Below, one piece after another: positions 6,331 to 12,797 of a DNA stretch of 15,843 nt (positions within the stretch are counted from its first letter, which is position 1; every line of letters starts with the position of its first letter). Origin of the DNA: CAZCZR01 sp964503455. Its GTDB lineage: Bacteria > Bacillota > Clostridia > UBA1381. The notes below the pieces were generated by a model. The model was not told the origin of the DNA and did not search any database. It worked only from the letters and a program-made list of their open reading frames with translations. The translations under genes were made by a program, and so were the position numbers. The stretch is from the NCBI GenBank assembly GCA_964503455.1, contig CAZCZR010000038.1:1-15843 (forward strand), read 5' to 3'.

Positions 6331-7629
6331 ATGAATCCTAACATATATAAATGGGATGAAACTCCGGCGGATAAAAAGGATTTTATCCTGCGCCGCGCGG
6401 AGCTTGATATAACGGAGCAGATGAAGGTTGCCAAGGAGGTGTCGGACGACATCAGAGCAAGAGGCGATGCGGCTGTGTTGGAGTACACGGCTAAATTCGA
6501 TCATGTTCAGCTTAGCGCGGATACCATGAAAGTGACTCCCGAAGAAATCGAGGCGGGTTACAACAACTGCGATCCCGAAACGAGGGAAGCTATTGAATAC
6601 GCCTACAAGAATATATATGATTTCCACGAGAAGCAGCTTCCGGAGGAAATGTGGTTCACTATGGTGGACAACGGTCTTATGGTGGGCGAGAAAACCACGC
6701 CTATCGTCGATGTGTGCTTGTATGTGCCTCACGGCAAGGGCAGTTTTCCGTCGGTGCTGTGTATGCTGGGAATACCCGCTGTAGTGGCAAAGGTGCCTAA
6801 AATAATAGTGGTGACGCCTCCAAATGCAGAGGGCAATGTCGATGACGCTATTCTGGCGGCCGCCAAGATAATAGGCATTACGGAGATATATAAGGTGGGC
6901 GGCATACAGGCGATCGCCGCTGTGGCTTACGGCACGCAAACCATTCCCAAGTGCCACAAGGTCATAGGCCCCGGCAACAGCTATGCTACCGCCGCAAAGA
7001 GAGTGCTTGCAAATTATATTGATACCGGACTTCCGGCAGGCCCCAGCGAGATAATCGTACTGGCGGACGAAAAAGCCGATCCCGAAAAGGTAGCTCTTGA
7101 CTGGATGATCGAGGCGGAACACGGTCCCGACAGCGCAGCGCTTTTGGTTACACATTCGCGCGAGCTTGTCGAAAAGGTAATTCCCATTGTGAACCGTCAG
7201 CTTGAAAAAATATCTCCCAAGAGAAAAGAATTTATTGAAACAAATCTTGTAACCTACGGCGGTGTGATCCTCACAAACAGCCTTGAAGAGTCGATAGATT
7301 TTGTAAACGAATACGCTCCCGAGCATATGGAGGTCATGACGGAAAAGCCGTTCGATACTCTGCCGAAGATAAAAAATGCCGGCGAGATACTTTTGGGCGA
7401 CTATACCCCCGTAACTCTTTGCAATTTTGTACTCGGACCGAACGCCATTCTTCCGACGGGCGGATTTGCAAAGACGTATTCGTCGGTAAGCGTTCAGGAC
7501 TTTTTGAAGAGATCGTCTGTAGGCTACGCCTCAAAGGACGGATTTGAAAACGTAAAAGAGTACGCATACCGCTTTGCAAAGGTCGAAGGCTTTGATACAC
7601 ACGGTCTTGCAGTGAAGGAAAGAAAATAA
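6331..7629 (+). CDS. HisD-family dehydrogenase, divergent paralogue
   Basis: The protein is 432 residues and full length for the histidinol dehydrogenase family (NAD-dependent, zinc-containing, alcohol to acid in two steps). Family blocks are clear: VGGIQAIAAVAYGT, GPGNSYATAAKR, PAGPSEIIVLAD, AEHGPDSAALLVT, YAPEH and NAGEILLGD. Compared from memory with E. coli HisD, the catalytic Glu-His pair is kept (E331, H332), as are two zinc ligands (H264, H424) and E419. The other two zinc ligands are changed: Gln259 becomes E261 and Asp360 becomes N365. The substrate-contacting His367 becomes A372. The Rossmann-like fold and the catalysis are probably intact while the substrate differs. AGGAGG lies seven bases before ATG, and the gene starts 12 bases after dnaJ. 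Automatic annotation would call it hisD. I do not give the symbol because true histidinol activity is doubtful. Confidence 0.85.
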   Translation: MNPNIYKWDETPADKKDFILRRAELDITEQMKVAKEVSDDIRARGDAAVLEYTAKFDHVQLSADTMKVTPEEIEAGYNNCDPETREAIEYAYKNIYDFHEKQLPEEMWFTMVDNGLMVGEKTTPIVDVCLYVPHGKGSFPSVLCMLGIPAVVAKVPKIIVVTPPNAEGNVDDAILAAAKIIGITEIYKVGGIQAIAAVAYGTQTIPKCHKVIGPGNSYATAAKRVLANYIDTGLPAGPSEIIVLADEKADPEKVALDWMIEAEHGPDSAALLVTHSRELVEKVIPIVNRQLEKISPKRKEFIETNLVTYGGVILTNSLEESIDFVNEYAPEHMEVMTEKPFDTLPKIKNAGEILLGDYTPVTLCNFVLGPNAILPTGGFAKTYSSVSVQDFLKRSSVGYASKDGFENVKEYAYRFAKVEGFDTHGLAVKERK

Positions 7630-7649
7630 CGTGAAAATAAGCTTTGCAT

Positions 7650-7662
7650 ATCACCTCCTTTC
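7650..7662 (+). other. Thirteen-base match to the 16S rRNA 3' tail
   Basis: ATCACCTCCTTTC is the sequence found at the 3' end of 16S rRNA, the anti-Shine-Dalgarno region. It lies 20 bases after the HisD-like stop, in the 139-base gap before the HisB-like gene. On the opposite strand it reads as a perfect ribosome binding site, GAAAGGAGGTGAT, directly followed by ATG. Which strand matters, if either, is unknown. Confidence 0.45.
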
Positions 7663-7697
7663 GGGGTCGGGAGTATACACATACGCCGTCGTCCCTC

Positions 7698-7723
7698 AAG
7701 AAGGCAATCTGCCGGCTTCTTTT
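7698..7723 (+). other. Weak intergenic hairpin between HisD-like and HisB-like genes
   Basis: AAGAAG and GGC pair with GCC and CTTCTT, with a two-base bulge, and four T follow. It resembles a weak terminator or attenuator inside the cassette. The stem is short and the assignment is tentative. Confidence 0.3.
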
Positions 7724-7768
7724 CCAAGTTACTGATTTGAGCCGCCCAAAGGCAGAATGGAGATTAAA

Positions 7769-8395
7769 ATGGATAACATTATAAAAGTAACGCGAAAAAC
7801 CACCGAATCCGAGATGAGCGTTGTCCTTGATTTTTCGCCCATAAAGCCGGACTACCGCGAAAGGATCAACACCCCGATACCGTTTCTCAATCATATGATC
7901 GAGCATATTGCATGGCGCGGCGGGTTTAATATTGAAGTCGCCGTAAAGCTTGACAAATTCACCCTCACTCATGTTATATGCGAGGATCTGGGCATGGCTT
8001 TGGGAAAGGCTGTTGCCGAATACATAAAACGCGGCAAAGAAAACGGCGTTACGGGATTTGCAAGCGCGGTCGGCATTATAGACGAGGCCAAGGCGGAAAC
8101 GGCATTGAGCTTTGAGTCAAGGGCGTATTTCAATTTGGACTACCACGGCAATGTACCCGCAGAAAAAACCGAAGGCATGGACAGAGAGGATCTGGAAACG
8201 TTTTTGGAAGGCTTCGCGCAGGGCGCCGTATGTACGCTGCATATTGACCTTGAAAAGGGTCATAACGGGCATCATATCTGGGAAGCGATATACAGAAGCT
8301 TCGGAAGTGCGCTTAAAAACGCGCTTTATCTTGATCCCGCAAGAAAGGGCATGACCAGCGGCGTTGCCGGAAGCATAGCTTGGGTAATAGAATAA
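7769..8395 (+). CDS. HisB-family dehydratase, divergent paralogue
   Basis: The 208-residue protein belongs to the imidazoleglycerol-phosphate dehydratase family (di-manganese enzyme, step 7 of histidine synthesis), which is usually about 195-200 residues. Recognisable blocks are INTPIPFLNHMIEHIA, the motif region around H68 and ED72-73, and GHNGHHIWEAIYRSFG. Compared from memory with true IGPD, the conserved HHxxED pair reads H68-V69, so one metal-binding His is lost. The conserved His of the HGGF block is R50. The C-terminal phosphate-binding PS(T/S)KG reads PARKG, with about a dozen extra residues after it. The second HH (168-169) and E172 are kept. I chose ATG 7769 because GGAG lies six bases upstream. 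ATG 7757, in the same frame, has no such site. The metal centre is probably altered and the substrate may not be IGP. Confidence 0.8.
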   Translation: MDNIIKVTRKTTESEMSVVLDFSPIKPDYRERINTPIPFLNHMIEHIAWRGGFNIEVAVKLDKFTLTHVICEDLGMALGKAVAEYIKRGKENGVTGFASAVGIIDEAKAETALSFESRAYFNLDYHGNVPAEKTEGMDREDLETFLEGFAQGAVCTLHIDLEKGHNGHHIWEAIYRSFGSALKNALYLDPARKGMTSGVAGSIAWVIE

Positions 8396-8417
8396 TAACA
8401 GGGATACGGGCAATAAC

Positions 8418-8442
8418 AGGGACACAAAATATATGTGTCCCT
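8418..8442 (+). terminator. Hairpin after the HisB-like gene (weak terminator or REP-like element)
   Basis: AGGGACACA (8418-8426) and TGTGTCCCT (8434-8442) form a perfect nine-base stem with a seven-base loop, followed by TTCTTATAT. The T-run is poor, so termination would be partial. The AACAGGGACA start also resembles dispersed GGGAC...GTCCC hairpins seen in clostridial genomes, so it may be a repeat element rather than a terminator. Confidence 0.5.
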
Positions 8443-8466
8443 TCTTATATAATATGGAACTGTAAT

Positions 8467-9531
8467 ATGGAACGACTGAATGATATTTTAAACAAATACA
8501 ACACCGTCATATTTGATATGGACGGGGTTATTACAAGCGAACAGAATTACTGGAATTCCGCCGCTCTTACGGTGTGGGAATATTTAAAATGCGCAAGGCT
8601 TGTAAGGGACATTAAAATTAAAAACAGGGACATTAAAATTCTTAGCGGGGACATTAAATACACTCCCTCGGAGCTTGAAGCGAATGTGGAAAGCATACGC
8701 TCAGAGGTGTTTTCAAAAGACAGGCTTATCGGCATACTTAAGGAAAAAGGCGTAAACTCCAACTGGGATCTGGGATATGTAACGCTTGCGCTGGCTGTCA
8801 TTAATGACTGTGAGGATTTTTCAATGCTTCCGGAATACGCCGAAAAGCTTGGCGGAAATATTTTGGAGGAATACGATGCAATAGCGAAGGCGCTTTCGGA
8901 CCGTTTCGGCGGAGGAGATTTTTCCAGAAGTTCAAATCTGTGGCGCGAAATGCAGCTGTGCTTTCAGGAATGGTTTTTAGGCGATGAGTTGTACCTAAAG
9001 ACCTGCGGCAAACCAAAGGTGTGCGGCAAGCGCGGACTTTTGCACAGCGAACGCCCGATAGTAAGCATAGATAAGCTAAGGACGCTTATGCGCCTTATGT
9101 ATGAGGCGGGCAAGCGTATCTGCACCGGAACCGGCAGACCGGCAGAGGAAATACTGTCGCCGCTTGAGGACTGGGATATAAAAAAGTACTTCGCGCCTGA
9201 CGGACTGATAAATTACAGTCATGTGACCGAAGCTGAAAAGGCTTTGGGAGCAGGCGCTTTAACAAAGCCGCATCCGTATATGTTTTTGAAAGCTCTTTTC
9301 GGAGAAGGAATGTCGGATAATGATATAGTATCGGGAAATTACGACTCATCGGCGGCGAAGCGGGCGCTTATAGTCGGGGACGCCGGCTCTGATATACTTG
9401 CCGCAAAAGCCATGGGCGCGGATTTCTGCGCCGTGCTTACCGGTATCAAAGGACCGGCGGGAAGAAGCTATTTTGAAAATCTCGGCGCCGAATATATACT
9501 TTCAAGCGTTGAGGAGCTTGTGATATGTTAA
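8467..9531 (+). CDS. HAD-superfamily hydrolase (probable phosphatase)
   Basis: The 354-residue cytosolic protein carries all four haloacid dehalogenase motifs. Motif I is FDMDG with nucleophile D17 and acid/base D19. Motif II is CTGTGRP near 219-224. Motif III is TKPHPY with K267. Motif IV is VGDAGSDILAAKAMG with D305 and D309. About 200 residues between motifs I and II form a large alpha-helical cap, which sets substrate choice. The cap includes an unusual heptad tandem repeat, residues 47-67 (RDIKIKN, RDIKILS, GDIKYTP). I chose ATG 8467, which gives MERLND before the HAD core. The upstream ribosome binding site is poor (GGAA), and an in-frame ATG at 8380 would lie within the HisB-like gene. 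Its place in the cassette suggests it dephosphorylates an intermediate of the HisB-like/HisD-like route. The substrate is unknown. Confidence 0.85.
   Translation: MERLNDILNKYNTVIFDMDGVITSEQNYWNSAALTVWEYLKCARLVRDIKIKNRDIKILSGDIKYTPSELEANVESIRSEVFSKDRLIGILKEKGVNSNWDLGYVTLALAVINDCEDFSMLPEYAEKLGGNILEEYDAIAKALSDRFGGGDFSRSSNLWREMQLCFQEWFLGDELYLKTCGKPKVCGKRGLLHSERPIVSIDKLRTLMRLMYEAGKRICTGTGRPAEEILSPLEDWDIKKYFAPDGLINYSHVTEAEKALGAGALTKPHPYMFLKALFGEGMSDNDIVSGNYDSSAAKRALIVGDAGSDILAAKAMGADFCAVLTGIKGPAGRSYFENLGAEYILSSVEELVIC
8606..8660 (+). repeat. Three-copy 21-base tandem repeat inside the HAD gene
   Basis: GGGACATTAAAATT at 8606 and 8627 and GGGACATTAAATA at 8648 are spaced exactly 21 bases apart, so the repeat keeps the reading frame and adds seven residues per unit (xDIKxxx). 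It falls in the cap domain. Confidence 0.8.
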
Positions 9532-9552
9532 TGCTTGGAGTCTGTTGACGCG

Positions 9553-9652
9553 NNNNNNNNNNNNNNNNNNNNNNNNNNNNNNNNNNNNNNNNNNNNNNNN
9601 NNNNNNNNNNNNNNNNNNNNNNNNNNNNNNNNNNNNNNNNNNNNNNNNNNNN
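9553..9652. other. Assembly gap (100 N)
   Basis: Exactly 100 N, the conventional filler for a scaffold gap of unknown size. The short known flanks (9532-9552 and 9653-9740) hold no gene. Adjacency of the HAD gene and the HD-domain gene is therefore not established. Confidence 0.98.
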
Positions 9653-9702
9653 CTTGACGGTAATTTTGCGATACCTCGTTATTCCGAAAGGCCGCCCCTT
9701 GA

Positions 9703-9728
9703 ATGATGCCCTTGCATGATGCCCTTGC
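9703..9728. repeat. Thirteen-base tandem duplication
   Basis: ATGATGCCCTTGC occurs twice in direct tandem (9703-9715 and 9716-9728), just beyond the 3' end of the HD-domain gene and 50 bases from the gap. No function is evident. Confidence 0.7.
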
Positions 9729-9740
9729 ATTATGCAGGCT

Positions 9741-10316
9741 TTACAATTGCGACAGTGCTTCTACTTCTTTATTTACATCCGCCTCACATTCGCGCATGGC
9801 AAGAATTGTTCTTTGCAATAAATCATCAAGCTCCCAGCCGAGCATATCCGCGCCGCGTTCTATTACTTCCCTTGAGCATCCGGCGGCAAAATTCTTGCTC
9901 TTATACTTCTTTTTAAGGCTTTTTAGCTCCATGTCACGCGTGCTTTTTGACGGGCGCATTTCCGCTGCCGCCCATATAAGTCCCGTCAGTTCATCCACGG
10001 CATAAAGCACCTTCTCCATTTCATGCTCCGGCTTTACGTCTACCGTCAGCTCATAGCCGTGCGAACATACGGCGTGAATAACATCTTCGCCGAAGCCTCC
10101 CTCTCTTAGCAATTCGGGCGCCTTTATGCAATGTTGGTCAGGATACATTTCAAAATCTATATCATGAAGCAGTCCTACAATGCCCCAATACTGTTCATCA
10201 TACCCAAGCTCGCGCGCAAAATATTTCATCACGCCCTCTACCGTCAATGCGTGACGCAAGTGAAAAATGTCTTTATTGTATTTTCTCAATAATTCCCATG
10301 CTTTGTTTCTATCCAT
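9741..10316 (-). CDS. HD-domain hydrolase
   Basis: The 191-residue protein has the HD metal-dependent phosphohydrolase pattern: H22 in RHALTVEGVM, the H51-D52 doublet in GLLHDIDFE, H81 and H86 in IHAVCSHGYE, and D108 in AVDELTG. The HD superfamily usually cleaves phosphate esters of nucleotides. The substrate here is not indicated. The C-terminal third is helical and charged. AAGGAGG (10324-10330 on the minus strand) precedes ATG at a good distance. It lies downstream of cysK in the same direction, but the strong hairpin between them implies separate transcription or read-through only. No clear terminator is seen after its stop. Confidence 0.85.
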   Translation of the reverse strand: MDRNKAWELLRKYNKDIFHLRHALTVEGVMKYFARELGYDEQYWGIVGLLHDIDFEMYPDQHCIKAPELLREGGFGEDVIHAVCSHGYELTVDVKPEHEMEKVLYAVDELTGLIWAAAEMRPSKSTRDMELKSLKKKYKSKNFAAGCSREVIERGADMLGWELDDLLQRTILAMRECEADVNKEVEALSQL

Positions 10317-10355
10317 TGTAAAACCTCCTTGTCTGATTTACATAGGTCAGATTAT

Positions 10356-10395
10356 AAAAAGCATAGCCGACAGCAAACGGAGGGCTATGCTTTTT
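10356..10395 (-). terminator. Terminator of the metY-cysK operon
   Basis: AAAAAGCATAGCC (10356-10368) and GGCTATGCTTTTT (10383-10395) form a perfect 13-base stem. On the minus strand the hairpin ends in five T, 15 bases after the cysK stop. The A-rich flank on the other side would let it work in both directions. Confidence 0.9.
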
Positions 10396-10409
10396 AACGG
10401 TTTCCTTAA

Positions 10410-11342
10410 TTATGAGAATAACGGTGTTGACAAATATCTGTCACCGGAATCCGGCAGCAGAACCACAATATTCTTGCCCTTATTTTCGGGACGCTTCGCA
10501 AGGATCTCCGCCGCCTTCAAAGCCGCGCCGGATGATATTCCGACAAGCGCGCCCTCGGTAAGAGCGAAGCGTTTTCCTTCGGCAAAGGCATCCTCGTTTG
10601 AAACGGCAATTATCTCATCGTATATTTCGGTATTGAGAACCGTCGGAACAAAGCCAGCGCCTATGCCCTGTATCTTATGCGGTCCGGGGGTTCCCTTTGA
10701 CAATACGGCGCTTGTTTCCGGCTCAACAGCGACTATTTTTATGTCCGGATTTTTCTCTTTTAGATATTCGCCTACGCCTGTTATTGTTCCGCCTGTTCCT
10801 ACACCGGCAACGAAAATATCGACCTTGCCGTCCGTCTGAGTCCAGACCTCAGGCCCCGTTGTTGCCCTGTGAATTGCGGGATTTGCGGGATTCTCAAACT
10901 GTCCGAGTACTATGGAGCCTTCAATCTGCTCGTTAAGCTCGCTTGCCTTGGCGATAGCTCCCTTCATTCCCTTTGATCCGTCCGTTAATACAAGCTCCGC
11001 GCCGTATGCCTTTAAAAGATTTCTGCGCTCTATACTCATTGTTTCGGGGAGCGTGATAATTACATGATAGCCCTTGGCAGTCGCGACCGACGCAAGACCG
11101 ATTCCCGTATTTCCCGACGTCGGCTCAATAATAGTAGCGCCCGGCTTTAACAGACCGTTCTGTTCCGCATTTTCGATCATTGCGATAGCAATCCTGTCTT
11201 TAACCGAGCCTGCCGGATTGAAATACTCTAATTTTGCAAGGACAGTCGTATCCTTGATTTCGACAGCTTCGGTCCAGCGGCTTATATTTACTATCGGCGT
11301 ATTTCCTATAAGCTCCAATACGCTTGATTTTATTTCACTCAT
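10410..11342 (-). CDS. cysK: Cysteine synthase (O-acetylserine sulfhydrylase)
   Basis: This cytosolic PLP enzyme makes L-cysteine from O-acetylserine and sulfide. The protein is 310 residues, normal for CysK. The PLP lysine lies in NPAGSVKDRIA, the substrate loop is EPTSGNTGIGLA, the PLP phosphate-binding loop is GVGTGGTITGVG, and SSGAA and LPDSGDRYLST follow near the C-terminus. I chose ATG 11342 because GGAGG (11355-11351 on the minus strand) lies eight bases upstream. A longer form from 11357 would place that site inside the gene. It follows metY with a 20-base gap and no promoter between, so the two form one operon for sulfide fixation into cysteine and homocysteine. CysK and CysM-type enzymes are hard to separate fully by eye. 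Confidence 0.93.
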   Translation of the reverse strand: MSEIKSSVLELIGNTPIVNISRWTEAVEIKDTTVLAKLEYFNPAGSVKDRIAIAMIENAEQNGLLKPGATIIEPTSGNTGIGLASVATAKGYHVIITLPETMSIERRNLLKAYGAELVLTDGSKGMKGAIAKASELNEQIEGSIVLGQFENPANPAIHRATTGPEVWTQTDGKVDIFVAGVGTGGTITGVGEYLKEKNPDIKIVAVEPETSAVLSKGTPGPHKIQGIGAGFVPTVLNTEIYDEIIAVSNEDAFAEGKRFALTEGALVGISSGAALKAAEILAKRPENKGKNIVVLLPDSGDRYLSTPLFS

Positions 11343-11362
11343 GATAAAATCCTCCAAAAATT

Positions 11363-12655
11363 TTATTCTACCGTCTTAAAAGCGTCATCAAGCGCTTCAA
11401 TCAGGTCATTTACGTTTTCCGTACCGATGGAAAGTCTTATTGTATTCGGCTTGATGCCCTGCTCGGCAAGCTCCTGCGCGCTGCACTGCGAATGTGTGGT
11501 TGTTGCGGGATGTATAACAAGCGATTTAACATCCGCCACGTTAGCCAGCAGCGAGAATATGGCAAGGTTGTCAATAAACTTCTGGGCCGTCTTTTCATCA
11601 CCCTTTATTTCAAAGGTAAATATCGAGCCTGCGCCGTTGGGGAAATACTTCTTATACAGCTCGTGACTCGGATCGCTTTCAAGCGACGGATGGTGTACCG
11701 CCTCCACCTGCGGATGCTTGCTTAAATAATCCACGATTTTCAAAGCGTTCTCAACATGACGTTCAACCCTCAATGACAGTGTTTCAAGTCCCTGCAGGAA
11801 AATGAACGCATGGAACGGAGAAAGCGTTGCGCCCGTATCGCGCAGCAGTATCGCTCTGATATAGGTTACAAATGCCGCAGGTCCGACCGCGTCGGCAAAA
11901 GAAACGCCGTGATAGCTTGGATTAGGCTCCGATATCCACGGGTATCTGCCCGATGCCTTCCAGTCGAACGTGCCTCCGTCCACAATAACACCGCCTATCG
12001 CCGTGCCGTGCCCGCCGATGAATTTCGTTGCGCTGTGTACTACTATATCCGCGCCGTACTCGATCGGTCTTAAAAGATACGGGGTTGTAAAAGTGGAGTC
12101 GATAACAAGAGGTATGCCGTGATTGTGTGCAATCTTGGCGAGAGCCTCAATATCTATTATATTGGAGTTGGGGTTGCCTAATGATTCTATAAATATTGCC
12201 TTTGTATTCGGCGCGATAGCTTTTTCAAACACTTCCACGCCCTCATCGGGATCGACAAATGTCGTTGTTACGCCGAAGCCCGGCAGAGTATGCTCAAGAT
12301 AATTATACGTTCCGCCGTAAATTGTCTTTGCCGCCACGATATTTTCACCCGCCTGCGCAAGAGCCTGAATCGTATAGCTTATAGCCGCCGCGCCCGATGC
12401 GACCGCCAATGCCGCCACGCCGCCTTCCAATGCTGCGATGCGCTGCTCAAATATATCCTGAGTCGGATTTGTAAGTCTGCCGTAAATATTTCCCGCATCT
12501 CTCAAGCCGAAGCGGTCAGCCGCGTGCTGTGAATTGTGGAAAACATACGAGCTTGTCGCATAAATCGGGACCGCTCTCGCATCCGTTACCGCGTCCGCCT
12601 TTTCCTGCCCTACATGAAGCTGTAATGTTTCAAATCTGTATTTCTTGTTCGCCAT
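11363..12655 (-). CDS. metY: O-acetylhomoserine sulfhydrylase
   Basis: This PLP enzyme of the Cys/Met metabolism family makes homocysteine from O-acetylhomoserine and sulfide, a direct sulfhydrylation route to methionine. The protein is 430 residues, the usual length for MetY and longer than MetB or MetC (about 380). Visible marks are ETLQLHVGQE at the N-terminus, the YGRLTNPT block, GGTYNYLEHTLPGFG, VIDSTFTTPYLLRP and the PLP lysine in HSATKFIGGHGTAIGG. The C-terminus shows the MetY-type FSLLANVADVKSLVIHPA and RLSIGTEN. AGGAGG (12670-12665 on the minus strand) lies nine bases before ATG. A good promoter stands about 40 bases upstream. No SAM riboswitch or T-box fits in the short leader. Confidence 0.93.
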   Translation of the reverse strand: MANKKYRFETLQLHVGQEKADAVTDARAVPIYATSSYVFHNSQHAADRFGLRDAGNIYGRLTNPTQDIFEQRIAALEGGVAALAVASGAAAISYTIQALAQAGENIVAAKTIYGGTYNYLEHTLPGFGVTTTFVDPDEGVEVFEKAIAPNTKAIFIESLGNPNSNIIDIEALAKIAHNHGIPLVIDSTFTTPYLLRPIEYGADIVVHSATKFIGGHGTAIGGVIVDGGTFDWKASGRYPWISEPNPSYHGVSFADAVGPAAFVTYIRAILLRDTGATLSPFHAFIFLQGLETLSLRVERHVENALKIVDYLSKHPQVEAVHHPSLESDPSHELYKKYFPNGAGSIFTFEIKGDEKTAQKFIDNLAIFSLLANVADVKSLVIHPATTTHSQCSAQELAEQGIKPNTIRLSIGTENVNDLIEALDDAFKTVE

Positions 12656-12692
12656 TATTTTTTTCCTCCTGCTATAATAAATTTATTTTATG

Positions 12693-12733
12693 TATAGATT
12701 ATAGCATAATATTTGCCATTTGTCCAATCTATA
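12693..12733 (-). promoter_or_regulatory. metY-cysK promoter with flanking inverted repeat
   Basis: On the minus strand, TGGACA (12726-12721), a 17-base spacer and TATAAT (12703-12698) make a strong promoter. On the plus strand, TATAGATT (12693-12700) and AATCTATA (12726-12733) form a perfect eight-base inverted repeat whose arms overlap the -10 and -35 boxes. It is a possible operator for a sulfur regulator. The AT-rich content makes a chance match possible. Confidence 0.65.
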
Positions 12734-12797
12734 AATTTTATTATTAGCTATAATTTTTATTTATAGCCGAAAAAAATTCGAAAAAACTTTCTTTATC

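Noticed and set aside
6283..7326. Long minus-strand ORF of about 347 codons opposite the HisD-like gene
   Set aside because: It mirrors the codon pattern of the sense gene, has Cys/His/Tyr-rich shadow composition and no family resemblance.
6331..8395. Plain annotation as histidine biosynthesis genes hisD and hisB
   Set aside because: The families are right, but metal and substrate residues differ in both, and no other his genes are nearby. The names would imply a function the sequence does not support.
9446..9730. Minus-strand ORF running through the gap
   Set aside because: The frame is read through Ns and is an artefact.
12656..12700. SAM riboswitch or T-box upstream of metY
   Set aside because: The leader from the predicted start is only about 40 bases, AT-rich and without conserved elements.
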